A stretch of 64,000 nt of DNA. It comes from Nematopogon swammerdamellus. Its lineage: Eukaryota; Arthropoda; Insecta; Lepidoptera; Adelidae. Below the pieces are notes generated by a model that was given only the letters and a program-made list of their open reading frames with translations, was not told the DNA's origin and searched no databases. Position numbers and translations under genes: made by a program. The stretch lies in assembly GCA_946902875.1 (NCBI GenBank), contig OX336342.1:14315523-14379522 (forward strand), written 5' to 3'. Positions 1-10,500 of this stretch are shown here, one piece after another (position 1 is the first letter of the stretch; every line of letters starts with the position of its first letter).

Positions 1-1243
1 TGTATAAGGTAAAAATAAAATCACATTCAATATTATGAGGAAATAACACAGATTTACACACCAAACGATTTGTATTGATAAAGTAGCACTGGACTCATGC
101 AACTGATCGACAATACGCTGCACGATGCACCGTGGCCTACATTCACACGTCTACTTTGTAACGAACAGCTAATGATAATGATAGAGTAAAACGGCTCGCC
201 AAGGGGAAAATCCAAGAGCGCGACACCATGGCACATACGCAGAGACACAATAATACGAGCACGGATGTAGGGAATTACTTACAACCTATCATTATGATTG
301 TTAAAGATTGAAATCTTTCATTGCGTGCCTACTGGACGAACTTTATATGAGTAGGTACCTATAATATAATTTTTACATGCCTTAGATTCAAATTCAGGCT
401 CAGATATTTATTTCCCCATAAAAACACGCAACTTCTTAATAAGTAAATAAAGCGAAGTATCTACGGACGACCGTGTAACGTACGTCAATATATAAATATC
501 CTCGAGAACCACTTTATCGATTTACATACGGTTTTCACTGTTACATTCTGTCACTTCTCATAGATGGTTTTAGGTTATAAATCATAACGCTGCGTCATCG
601 GTCGACTGAGTAAAAAGTCACGCGAAACGAAGCCACTGGCAAAAGATACGTAACAATATTTCATTGAATTCAAATGCACATTCAGTGTGGTTCGTTTAAT
701 GTTTGTTTTCTCTTGTTCAGTTCAAGAATATCATTCAGATTATTTTTTTGCCTATGAAATTTGAAAAAAAAAACCACTTATACTGGGTATAAGTGTTTTT
801 TTTTTGGACTTGAAATAGGGAAGATTTTGTGTTGTAAACTAAATATATACTATTATTACTTAAGCGATACATTTTGTTGATAAAAAAATGATTTTAGGAT
901 TCTTGAAATTTTTTCCAAACCTCATTATTTTCCCTTGACTTTCAGAACGGTAAACAGAAATAGAGTAATTCTTATGAGTACATAGGTCAGTTCGAGTCAA
1001 ATATAATATATATAATATAAAGATGCACTTACACATCTTACATCATTCATTATGCACTGAGGTTCGACTGGGTGTTCAAATAAAATGGTCGTTTGTACAG
1101 TGGAGTACCGACCCACGACGACGAACCAACAGTCATTTTGACACCACGATAGGATTTTTAAGGAAGACTGCCACTGTCCTGTAATACAATAATTATAAAT
1201 ATAGGTACGTGTTTTTATTTAATTTGATAATTTTTGTTTTCAG
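1..1243 (+). other. Intron of the BTB-zinc-finger gene (left part)
   Basis: AT-rich sequence with no convincing open frame on either strand. It ends in a pyrimidine-rich stretch and the acceptor CAG at 1241-1243. The next exon opens in the middle of a BTB domain, so this must be intron of that gene. The exon for the BTB N-terminal half was not found here and must lie further upstream. Confidence 0.7.
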
Positions 1244-1435
1244 GTCGTCCTGTCCGCCTGTTCGACTTACTTCCGGTCTCTGTTCGTGGACCATCCCTCG
1301 CGACACCCCATCGTGATCCTGAAGGACGTCCGCTTCACGGAGTTGCGCACGCTCGTGGATTTCATGTACAAGGGAGAGGTGAACGTCGAGTACTGCCAGC
1401 TGCCCGGCTTGCTCGAGACAGCCGAGAGCCTTAAG
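1244..1435 (+). CDS. mamo: BTB-zinc-finger transcription factor, exon with second half of BTB domain
   Basis: The exon has 64 complete codons between acceptor TTTTCAG and donor AAG|GTGAG, phase 0 at both ends. The translation VVLSACSTYF...HPIVILKDVRF...LVDFMYKGEVNV...LLETAESLK is the second half of a BTB/POZ domain of the insect Broad/Tramtrack/Lola group. Such domains mediate dimerisation and corepressor contact of nuclear transcription factors. Seen here are the LSACS-YF, HPI-ILKDV and FMYKGEVNV signatures; the domain finishes with VKGLAEM in the exon at 4763. The N-terminal BTB half (usually starting near a CLRWNN-type motif) is outside the window. I assign mamo from the downstream fingers, not from the BTB itself, which is similar across this family; jim lovell (lov)-like or another BTB-ZF paralogue is possible. 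Confidence 0.85.
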
Positions 1436-2198
1436 GTGAGATACAGAGTACCCTATATGTGCTTCAATTCACGACGATCACTTTTAAAATTAGATTTTAG
1501 TAGGTAATGTCCTGATTTTTACCCGACTACTTTGTTGAATTGCTTTGCCTCTATTTGAATGTTTGCGCAGGAGTGTAGAACACACTTAAAATAAAACCCT
1601 CAGAAAACGTATGGTTTTGAGAGGGAGGATAAATCTACACCAATAGTGTACCTATAAAATACAAATAAAATCTAATAAAAGCATATCATTAGTAATATCA
1701 TGATTAATGGATAGTTATAAATGTACCTACGAGTAGGTACCTATAAATAATATAAGTACGTACCTATAAGTAGTAAGTACGTAAGTATACGTTTTCAAAT
1801 AATAAAACACCTCATCCAAAACAATCTTACAATCCTCCAAACTAGCAACGAAACCAAACCAAACCATCAAACTCAATACAATCAAAGCTTTACCACATTC
1901 AGCCCACCACTCAAAGAATTGGATCTTAGAACATGGGAATCACCATACATCTGGAACCTCGGCGCACACCATTCACCCGGCCTAAATATCGTCCAATATA
2001 CCATAGATACCTGTGATAGATACATACATTCGAAAAATAATTGTTATCTGACGACGACCCAAAGTCGAAATAGCATGTAAAATACGTGTTTTTTAAATTT
2101 AAAATGTATAAAATAAATACATATTATAAAAATAACTAAAAACAAATAGGTATTGTTGAAACCAACAGAGGGCAGTGCAGGGAAGATGGTATTCATAA
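1436..2198 (+). other. Intron DNA before the non-LTR insertion
   Basis: Begins with the donor GTGAG of the BTB exon. It is AT-rich with short GTAGGTACCTATAAATA-like direct and inverted motifs near 1727-1790, typical simple sequence in moths and butterflies. No gene is seen. Confidence 0.5.
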
Positions 2199-4308
2199 GC
2201 TTATAACCTCAGACGGAGATGATGTTCCTATTGAAAACATTCCTGAATGTATGAACATGCACTTCCTGAATATCGGAAGTAAGCTAACAGCCCTGAATCC
2301 AGCTTCTCCAAGCAAAGCATTGTCCCTAATGGTAGACATTCCCAGTCTTGATGCCGACCAAACCTTTTGCCTACCCTATGTCACACCTGAAAAAATTTCA
2401 AAATTAATACGTGACAAATTATCTAAAAAAAGCAGTCTTGATATTTTTGAGTTGTCGGGAGAGTTGATTGCCAAATGTTCAAACAGTTTGTCGCCATACA
2501 TATCAGTATTGGTTAACCAAATGTTTGAAGAGGGTACCTATCCTAATGTACTAAAACAGACCCGTGTATGTCCCATTTATAAAGGAGCCGGCGAAAGAGC
2601 TGACCCAAATAACTATAGGCCTATAAGTTTAGTGCCAGCACTATCTAAAATCATAGAATCTGTTATATCTGACTCTGTAATTAAGCATCTTGAGGATAAT
2701 AAACTTCTTTCTCCCAACCAATACGCATACCGTAAAGATCACTCCACAAAATCAGCTGGCATGAAGCTAGTAGGAGAGATAATAAAAGGTATAGACAAGA
2801 GGAACAAGGTGGCAGGTATATTCTGCGACTTGTCGAAAGCATTCGATGTCGTAGACCACAACCTCCTCTTGCACAAATTGGAAAAATATGGAGTAAGTGA
2901 TAAACCACATGAATTGCTAAAGTCATTTTTAACAGATCGAAGACAGGTCACTGAGGTCACCTTAAAAGGAAACAAAAAAAGTTCCGAGCCAGGTAAAATT
3001 AAAATGGGTATTCCACAGGGTTCTGCATTAGGTAATACATTATTTTTAGTATTTATTAATGACTTAGCCTTGATTAAAATAGATGGTGTTTTAATACTTT
3101 TTGCCGATGACACTAGTATAATAGTCTTTGCTGAATCCATGCATGAACTGGAAATAAAATTAAATATAGTAGTAGGAAAAATATCGGAATGGTTTGCTGT
3201 GAACGGACTGATACTAAATACATCGAAGACCAACTATATGGTATTTTCCGGACGAAACTGTGGTCCCCGTGAGCTCTCTATTTCGAATTCATCCGGCTCT
3301 ATTGGCTCCCAGTCATGTATACGATTTTTAGGGTTCTTTATTGACCCAACTCTAAGTTGGAAAAGTCACATAGACAAACTATGTGACAAGATGGCTAGAG
3401 GTATTTACGCACTAAGAGAGTTACGCCGCTTGATCAGTCCGGAGGCTTTGAGACAGTCCTACTATGCGTACGTACACTCATTACTGTCGTATGGTGTAAT
3501 CCTGTGGGGTAACTCAACCGATGCTGAAAGAGTGCTAATATTGCAAAAACGAGCGATAAGGGTATTAGCCAGTGTACCGCGAACAACATCTTGTAGAGAC
3601 TTTTTCAAATCCTTTGGTATATTAACTGTGTGCTCTCTATATATATATGAAGTAGTGGTATATGTACGCAAAAACATGAATTCTTTTGAGTCAAATGGCG
3701 CAAGTCATAATTATAACACACGTAACTCAGAGCGTTTAAAATCTGTTGCGCATAAATCGGCGATGGCTGAAAAAGACCCTGACGTGATTGGACCCAAATT
3801 GTACGAAAATGTTCCTGATACAATAAAATCAATAAATAGTGACAATGTGTTCCAGAGTCAACTGAAAATATTTCTCTTAGACAATCCATTTTATAAGTTA
3901 AGTGAATTTTTTTCATACTGTAAATAAAAATTCTGCTGACTTTGATAATTCAAATTGTTTATATGCATAAACACAAATTTTAATAATTACTTGACTGAAC
4001 CCTATGTTCTTTGTTTTGTATTTTATTGTCTTTTTTTAATGGGTATATTTTTGACTAAGTATTTTAAATTTTTTGCTTAGATATAGTATGTTATATTTAA
4101 CATAAAGAAAACTTAGTATGAAGGTTATATTTAAAAAAAGCTCTGTAAGGTTTCTTACCCGATTCTTCCTTATAGATTGCACTACTGAACGGGACATCAT
4201 AAAAAATGATGACGAACCATACTGAATATGCATGTCTCAATGTAATATTGTTATTGTTGTGTGTTCTTTATGGCGAAATAAATATCTGAATCTGAATCTG
4301 AATCTGAA
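2199..4308 (+). mobile_element. 5'-truncated non-LTR retrotransposon (Jockey/CR1-like), in BTB-gene intron
   Basis: A single long reverse-transcriptase frame fills the element, followed by a roughly 380-bp 3' UTR and a CTGAAT-repeat tail (about 4284-4308) just after AATAAA. The endonuclease domain and 5' UTR are missing, as expected for truncation during target-primed reverse transcription. ATTCATAA occurs at 2191-2198 and again at 4309-4316, immediately beyond the tail. It is the likely target-site duplication and sets both ends. The element lies in the same orientation as the host gene, inside the intron that splits the BTB domain. Clade assignment between Jockey and CR1-like groups is uncertain. 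Confidence 0.85.
2251..3927 (+). CDS. Reverse transcriptase of a truncated non-LTR retrotransposon
   Basis: A 558-codon frame, open upstream to about 2149, so the ATG at 2251 is only the first in-frame Met of a truncated ORF2. RT motifs appear in order: NNYRPISLVPALSKI, YRKDHST, FCDLSKAFDVVDH, GIPQGSALGNTLF--FIND, and the catalytic box FADDT at 3100-3114 (F in place of the usual Y). The thumb region and a C-terminal segment with an RNA-element-like SYGV-LWG motif follow. The frame has no stop or frameshift across 1.68 kb, so the copy is young although it lacks the endonuclease. It would be transcribed only as part of the host intron. No role for the BTB gene is implied. Confidence 0.9.
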   Translation: MNMHFLNIGSKLTALNPASPSKALSLMVDIPSLDADQTFCLPYVTPEKISKLIRDKLSKKSSLDIFELSGELIAKCSNSLSPYISVLVNQMFEEGTYPNVLKQTRVCPIYKGAGERADPNNYRPISLVPALSKIIESVISDSVIKHLEDNKLLSPNQYAYRKDHSTKSAGMKLVGEIIKGIDKRNKVAGIFCDLSKAFDVVDHNLLLHKLEKYGVSDKPHELLKSFLTDRRQVTEVTLKGNKKSSEPGKIKMGIPQGSALGNTLFLVFINDLALIKIDGVLILFADDTSIIVFAESMHELEIKLNIVVGKISEWFAVNGLILNTSKTNYMVFSGRNCGPRELSISNSSGSIGSQSCIRFLGFFIDPTLSWKSHIDKLCDKMARGIYALRELRRLISPEALRQSYYAYVHSLLSYGVILWGNSTDAERVLILQKRAIRVLASVPRTTSCRDFFKSFGILTVCSLYIYEVVVYVRKNMNSFESNGASHNYNTRNSERLKSVAHKSAMAEKDPDVIGPKLYENVPDTIKSINSDNVFQSQLKIFLLDNPFYKLSEFFSYCK

Positions 4309-4762
4309 ATTCATAAATACTTTACGAAACTATGTATGTAGTTAAAGGAGGCCTTCAAAAAGTTTAATGGGTAAGGCTGCTTACCTCTGTATTCGGTTTA
4401 TTTTAACTTCGTTTATGACATTATTACTGCATTGTCGCATAAAATTAGGTATCTAAATAGGCAAACATTGCCTCCACACGCGACCTTTCACAACATTAAT
4501 TTGGTTGTCCATTATTCAGTTTTACCCTGATAACGTAGATTACGATACTTAGCTATCTAAATACTTTATCATTACAGTTTATAATGTTTTCATTATATAA
4601 CGCAGTAATCTGTAATTTTATTTTGCGTGTCATATGATACCGAGCAGATTGTCGTGAACATTGTTGTGAAGGCCTATGCAATTTCCTTCTCGATAATTAG
4701 TTACAATAGTTTGAACGACAGTTTGAATTTTTTGAATCATCAGGAACTGTACACTTTTTCAG
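4309..4762 (+). other. Intron DNA after the non-LTR insertion
   Basis: AT-rich and without recognisable genes. It ends with the pyrimidine tract ACACTTTTTCAG, the acceptor for the next exon. Confidence 0.5.
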
Positions 4763-5351
4763 GTAAAAGGATTGGCCGAAATGACAACGCTCAGTGCGGC
4801 AGGAATCGGGAAGAGCAGCGCTCCGGAAAGAATGGACGAATGTCCGTCTCAAGATGTCAGAGAGCCGCGCGAAAGGAGCGACATTCGCGAACCTCGTGAA
4901 TTACGGGAGCCTCGTGATTTGCGTGAGCCTCGGGACTTGCGGGAACCTCGTGACTTGCGGGAGCCTCGCGACTTGCGAGAGCCCCGTGACTTGCGTGAAC
5001 CACGCGATATGCGAGATCCTCGCGACCTGCGAGAACCTCGCGACTTACGAGATCACCGCGACATAAGGGAGTCTCGAGAGCTGAGAGAATCACGAGATAC
5101 GCGAGAGTCCAGAGAACCAAGAGAACCAAGAGAACTAAGAGATGCGCCACCCGAGGCGTCTCCACCGAGGGCATCGCCACTGCTGGCGATTCGAAGGCAA
5201 CGACACGATCTCCTCTCTGAACGCGATGTACCGGCCTCGACGCATCCCCCGCCGCCAAAAGAGGAACCACCAGACGAACTGATGCGATGCTCTTCGCCGG
5301 AAGACGACGCTTTGTCAATGCGGTCCAACGGCGCGCAAAACGAAAATATAG
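4763..5351 (+). CDS. mamo: BTB-zinc-finger gene, exon with BTB end and RD/RE hexad-repeat linker
   Basis: 196 codons plus one base, between acceptor TTTTTCAG and donor ATAG|GTGAGAG; phase 0 in, phase 1 out. The start VKGLAEM continues the BTB helix from the exon at 1244 without a break. Residues 33-127 of the exon are almost only Arg, Asp/Glu, Pro and Leu, in hexads of the type R-E-P-R-D-L (about 16, increasingly degenerate toward the end: RESREL, RESRDT). The rest is a Pro/Ser-rich, acidic linker with PPRASPL and PPPPKEEPPDE. Arg-Asp/Glu alternation of this kind resembles RD/RE mixed-charge tracts of NELF-E or RERE, known to form charged helices or nuclear condensates; whether that applies here is inference. 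The 18-bp DNA repeat should be prone to length change. Confidence 0.85.
4859..5143 (+). repeat. Coding 18-bp tandem repeat (RD/RE hexads)
   Basis: Direct repeats of the 18-nt unit CGTGAGCCTCGGGACTTG and variants, in frame with the BTB gene. The best-conserved copies lie at about 4905-5010 and decay toward 5143. Codon-third changes (CGT/CGC/CGG, CCT/CCC) between copies while the residues stay the same suggest selection for the protein pattern. Confidence 0.85.
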
Positions 5352-5500
5352 GTGAGAGTTTAATGTTCAATACATTTTTAGGATTCCGTATCAGGTACGG
5401 GACCCTATTACTAAGCCTACGCCGTCCGTCCGTCCGTCTGTCTGTCTGTCCGTCCGTCCGTCTGTCCGAGGGCTGTATCTCTTGAACCGTAATAGGTAGC
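5352..5500 (+). repeat. Interspersed repeat with CCGT/CTGT microsatellite (left half)
   Basis: From about 5384, GGATTCCGTATCAGGTACGG leads into a CCGT/CTGT microsatellite (5428-5467) and then a CTGTATCTCTTGAACCGTAA block. It resumes after the MITE at 5811 (CCGTTGAAATTTTCAC). This is the reverse-oriented form of the repeat seen at 52.3 and 63.1 kb (GACAGACGGACAAC then GGTACGGAACCC). It lies in the intron directly after exon 2. Confidence 0.55.
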
Positions 5501-5806
5501 CCCACAGAGCACGAAATACCCCCGCCCGCGCCCCCTCCTAGAGGCGCCCTAAGCGATAATATTTGAAACTCAATAACTGGACGCAGTGCTACTAGCGCTT
5601 CGTATGTGTGTGTGTGTGTGTGTGTTATTATCGACACTACACACAAAGAGGAGCAAGTTAGGCACACGCACAAAACAAATGCACACGCACAACACACATA
5701 TGTAAGTCATAGGCCACGCCTACAGGCTTCAACGCCGTTGTAGGAAAATCGCGCTTAGGGCGCCTCTAGGAGGGGGCGCGGGCGGGGGTATTCCGTGCTC
5801 TGTGGG
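5501..5806. mobile_element. MITE with 55-bp terminal inverted repeats, TAGC target duplication
   Basis: Left arm 5501-5555 and right arm 5752-5806 are inverted copies with one mismatch in 55 bases, starting CCCACAGAGCACG and ending CGTGCTCTGTGGG. TAGC flanks both sides (5497-5500, 5807-5810), so the insertion split an older interspersed repeat. The 306-bp element has a TG microsatellite inside (about 5603-5624) and no coding capacity. The superfamily is not assigned; a 4-bp duplication does not decide it. Confidence 0.85.
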
Positions 5807-6208
5807 TAGCCCGTTGAAATTTTCACAAAAAATATGTTATTAAAGTTATTATGGCCGATATAACAACAAATAATAAAAATACGAAAAAGTAAAAAATTCA
5901 CGGGGGTTCCCATAGAAGAAACCAAAAAGTGTATGCGCGCGCGCCATCTACCTACCGATAAATTATGAAGTATGACGTTAACTAATATGAATAATTTCAT
6001 AACACGACGTCTAGTTGGCGTGAGTAGCGCTAGCCGTGACATGGCGATACGGTACCCTCGGTGCGCGAGCTCGACTCGCACTTGGCCGGTTTTTTTATAA
6101 CGTGTTTGAAATAGAAATGAAGCCTGGTACGTGTACCCTGAATGTAAATTTTGTAAAAGGTTGAATTGGCAAGTTTCTGTCTGTTACATTTCACGTTATC
6201 ATAATCAG

Positions 6209-6471
6209 CGATAAGCAGCGAGTCACTATAGTGCCACCAGGAAGTTATGATGCGTGGGAAATATGCGCAACTGTCTGCATTCCTAAGAAGGAAGGTGAAC
6301 TTTCGATGGAAAGTAGGTATGTCGATTATTAGGTTACTGTCATACAATTATCGACAAACTTTGACCGAAAGTTTACGTCCCTTAGGAATGCAGACAGTTG
6401 AGAATATTATTCCCACGCATCTTAACTTCACTGCACTATATATTACTGGATGTAAGATGGCCGCTTATCAG
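6209..6471. mobile_element. Probable MITE with long imperfect inverted arms
   Basis: GAAGTTATGATGCGTGGGAA and CAACTGTCTGCATTCCTAAG on the left (6241-6287) are matched by their inverted forms on the right (about 6385-6428). Weaker pairing extends out to GCGATAAGC / GCTTATC. No open frame fills it. Ends and target duplication were not resolved. Confidence 0.55.
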
Positions 6472-7700
6472 CCTCGGCTGTGTTCTCCTCTAGTTCAGTA
6501 TAGCCAGCAATCCAGGGAAGTCTCCGGTAATATGGCACCTACCTTCTCGGAGATGATATTGGCTGGTCGGAGCATGCGCTTTGGCCCCTCCGACTCAGCC
6601 ACCCTTAACGAATTACATAAAAAAAACCTACATTATACTTAGTGAAAAAAAAAGACGTTCATGTCGATTTTAGTCAAATTTATGCTCTTAGTCGGCAGTC
6701 CGTAAAACTTCCTATACATAATCGTAAAAAAAATCTTTTGCTGTGCTGTGCACTGCATTGAGAGTGAATCGCAGTTTGCTTAAATCTAATTTAGTTCTCA
6801 CTCTAACTAAATAATGGTCTGCTAAAATAGTTTTCATTGTGCTATCAGTGTCAAACACTGTCAAATATTTGCTTATTTACCTCACATTCTTTGATATTAT
6901 AGTGATTTCTCTCTCTCTCATATTGTTTAAATGAGATAAACAATATTTTTTGCGGCCATTGAACGCCTGAACGGTTGAGTCATGCATGACATGAATGAAA
7001 GTCTTATTTCGTTCTATTTCGTTCGTTAGTTGTTTATTTTGTTTTTCCAACAATCGATCGAATAACTTACAAATTATCATTCCATTTCCAAAATGAAGAA
7101 GTTTTCTGTTGTGAGGTGAACTATAACCTAGTAAAATCGTCAATTCATTTTGTTTTCACACAAGTGAACTGTATTATCACAACCTAAGCCGAAATGTGGA
7201 GAAAATGTATAATATTGTGTTTTTGTGTAACAAATACCCCCTTGTGGAGTATTATTTTCGAATCCGTCCCTACATGGACGCTACGTCCATCATCAGTCAA
7301 ATTTGGTACTTAGTAAGTTGGAACTGTGAAGTAGGCATATCGGTACTACATCAGCAGGTGAGGTTCTAACCATTTGGTTCTATGTTGGAAGTACATAGGT
7401 ACTTAGTACATGACTCCTAGGAGTAAGGGCTCGAGCAGATGACCAATTCTTATCCACTAAACTGTTGAGTCTTAATTTAATAAAGAAACTTCCAAAATAC
7501 ATGCAAAATGACGAGGGTGGGTACATGACGCCAACTCAACTGTTTAGTTGGCACCGACACTCCACGACTCAATAAGTTGGTACTTAGGTACAACTGAGAA
7601 AGTTGTACAGGGCCTACAGCGGCCAACTTTTTAATCGGCCGCCGACTTTTTAGTCAAACGCCAACCTACGAAAGAGAGAAATGGGCAGTCATGCCCAACT

Positions 7701-7719
7701 CAACTAAACTGTTTAGTTG
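7701..7719. repeat. Short perfect palindrome within a repeat-like stretch
   Basis: CAACTAAAC-T-GTTTAGTTG. Related GTTTAGTTGG strings occur at about 7540 and at 45.3 kb, so this is likely part of a dispersed repeat spanning roughly 7.4-7.8 kb. The remainder of the 6.5-8.4 kb intron shows no gene. Confidence 0.35.
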
Positions 7720-8416
7720 GTCATACAATCGGCTGTGTAGCCGAGCCCTCAGTAGAGGCATACAATACAAGTTCTGGCTTGTCTCTCTCGTTGATGTTAC
7801 AAGATATTGTGGACAGCAAACATTTGTCAGCTTCTCCCTGGATCTTCGGGTGGGGTTTCCAAGACGAACCGCATAATTGCTAGCGACCAGCTGGTATGCT
7901 AGTGTAGTATTTAGACTCTTTAAGAATACGTAGGTGTAATTTTAACACTGGGCAGTGATTGCATTACATGCTGAACTTACAGATCTTTCCTCTACAGAAC
8001 CGGTAAACTCTTGAACGCTCTCCTGCCCATATATATCCCCCCAAGTATAGTCTAGTAGGTACATGTCAGGCCGGCACGGCATTCGCAACCCCCTCATGCG
8101 ACAGAATGTCCATGGGCGTTTTTAGACACCTTACTAGAAACCACAAGTCGTGTTTCTACAAAAAAAAAAGGTGAGGCTTCGTGGGACATTCACCTACTGA
8201 TGGTAGTATTTTGATCTCCTACGAAACTCCCTCTACAAAATTTTCTCTCTTCCAGCCACTCCCGCCCGACAGGGCCTTAACCGTTTATTTCCCCCTATGT
8301 ATACTTTTTATTATAAATTATTTAGTATTTTGAGCGTAATATATTCAAAAACTCCCAAAACATTCAGATAATGCTCGTAGAATGTTCGATTGATGTTCAA
8401 ATTTTACTATTTTCAG

Positions 8417-8619
8417 GACTAAATATGACCATAAATAGTAATAATAGTAGCTGTACTGCGGTGGGTTCAACGTTCTCGCCGAGCGTGGAGCAGGGGCTGA
8501 GCGCGCTCAACGTGCCGCACGCGCACGGCCCGCTCGGCCTGCCCCCGCAGCTGCCTAGTCCTAGGAGCGAACCCGTCGCCGGCCCCTCCGGCCTGCCCCC
8601 CGTGCAACAAGTCCCTTTG
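8417..8619 (+). CDS. mamo: BTB-zinc-finger gene, linker exon 3
   Basis: The exon lies between acceptor TATTTTCAG and donor TTG|GTGAGTA. It needs one base from the previous exon (G from 5351), giving Gly-Leu-Asn-Met-Thr..., and ends in phase 0. The 67-residue product is low-complexity: NNSS, then VEQGLSALNVPHAHGPLGLP and a Pro/Gly/Ser-rich tail ending in VPL. No domain is recognised; it is a disordered linker between BTB and fingers. GC-rich composition in an AT-rich intron, matching splice phases and consensus signals support it. It may be skipped in the isoform that uses the micro-exon at 18919. Confidence 0.8.
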
Positions 8620-10413
8620 GTGAGTACATATAACGTCACGCGAGTCTTGTCAGAACTCTAATGAAAATTTTCCGTACAAGCTCAAATAAATGAAAAAGGA
8701 AAAAAATACCAAAAACAAAAAAAAGACAAGAAAGTGTTTCAGGGGAAAAAATGGCTAAACTGCCGTATGCAATTGGTATCTTCACAAAAACCTTCAAAAC
8801 ATTTTTAAAATCGTGCTATTACACACGATAGTTTATCATGCGGGGCCGGTACTTACAAAGTAGGCTTGTCGTTTTCTAATACTACACCTTTTTTAGCACA
8901 TGCCAGGTTTGATCTAGGCACGTGCAGTCCAGCTCTTTTAACAAACGAGTGGTTGGCTTTACTATCTCATGTTTGCCATAATCTAAAGAGAGGAACGGCC
9001 AATCTTTAGACTCCGCCAATCACCAGCCTAATCCTTGGATTTGTTAGGACGAATTTAAACTGATCATTCTCTTGGGTCAGTTCTGCATCCTTTAAGCTTT
9101 AAGAAGTAAAATAAAACTCTAAATTTTTTTATCTTTTTTTTGTATGCTCTTTTCTAAATATGTACAAATATTTTATTAATAACTAGTAATATAAAAATTA
9201 AAAACATAATCTATAAAACCAAATATTTTCCCTGAACACAAATAAGTACCAAGAAAAGAAAGAAATGAACATTGTTAGTACAGAAACTAAAGATATAGAT
9301 CATATTTTATTTGTTTACAATATTATATGTGCTGATGAGGGCTTGATGCAAGTCGAAATGTCATGCGTGCTGGAGCGCTAGGTGGTCACCCGCTAGTCCC
9401 GTCCTCAATTCACTCCTTCCCATAATGCCAGTGGGCCTGGATATGTTCGGTGAAACCACTGCAAGCTACGCTCCACATCTCCATGTCTATAATAAAACAT
9501 TAAGTGAAATTAAGTCTATATAGATTCACTATCCTACAAATTGTGGTATAGATAGCCTTAGTTTCGATAATAAATTCATTTTGATACCATTTCAAGTTAT
9601 CTAATTACACAAGACAAAAACTAATAAGAATTTAAGCACATCTTCACTGTGCAAGGCCAGATGCGCGACTGAGTATGGTAGAAGCGTGCGGCAAGCTGGC
9701 TTTCTGTATGACGGCTTTAACGCATTGACGTGGATCAATGGTGTAAAACTGCATGTTTTATTACCCATTCCCTAAGCCCGTTCCGCACTCATTTGTTAAA
9801 AGGTACTGAGCTTTAGCTAGGATGACCCTTCACAAATCTTCATTAGTGCTTTTGATCAATTCTACTATTGACAACCGAACACATTTTTGTGAGAACTGAC
9901 ATGGATTGATATGCTGATGGATCAATGATGTGCATCAATGCAACCAAATGCACCTGGCCTTGTGAAGCTATGCTCAGCGAAATATCTTGTTCACCTAATT
10001 CTCAATAATTGATTGTTCAAAATCATCAACTTGTGTTTAGCTCACTATCGAAGATGAGCTGAATAATGTCATGATACCTAGTTACATTATTTGAACTGTT
10101 CCACTCTGTACTACCAGTTGTTCGATTGATCAAATTACTGAAATAAAAAAGATTTAACTGAAGAAAACTACCTGAACTGAAAATATAGTCATAACCATGT
10201 CATTATTTATGTTTTGCCTTATCTACTTATCTCTGAAGTCTGAATCCTCATCTAGGTCTGAAGCTTAAAATAATGAAATTGTGTCTGTCAATATTTCATC
10301 AAAAGATGAGTACAAGGTTTATGAAAATGCATTCTGATAATCTTGCTCCTCCGGTATCCCAGTAGTACCAGAGCATCTGCAGTAATGACAATGTTTTTAT
10401 TTATATTTTTCAG
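8620..10413 (+). other. Intron between linker exons
   Basis: Begins GTGAGTA and ends TATTTTTCAG. AT-rich; no gene, RNA gene or clear repeat seen. Confidence 0.6.
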
Positions 10414-10500
10414 TCTCTAAAGAAAGAAGTGGATTGGGACAAAGGCAACGACGACAAAAGCGGAGAAAGCTCATCCGACTACAGAATTCCACACGAATCG
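10414..10500 (+). CDS. mamo: BTB-zinc-finger gene, linker exon 4
   Basis: 29 codons reading SLKKEVDWDKGNDDKSGESS then SDYRIPHES, phase 0 at both ends, after a strong TTATATTTTTCAG acceptor. The donor is TCG|GTTGGTAT, a weak match. The later GTATCC at 10505 would change the phase and break the join to both finger exons, so 10501 is preferred. K-K-E-V (a possible SUMOylation site of the psi-K-x-E type, VKKE-like in reverse order) and the acidic Ser-rich run are the only features. Phase 0 lets it join either 11878 (four-finger end) or 19026 (six-finger end directly). Confidence 0.75.

Noticed and set aside
54..248. 64-codon minus-strand frame at the left edge
   Set aside because: No domain or signals; expected by chance.
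4857..5318. 153-codon minus-strand open frame over exon 2
   Set aside because: It is the antisense of the 18-bp coding repeat. The plus frame has splice sites, BTB continuation and synonymous drift.
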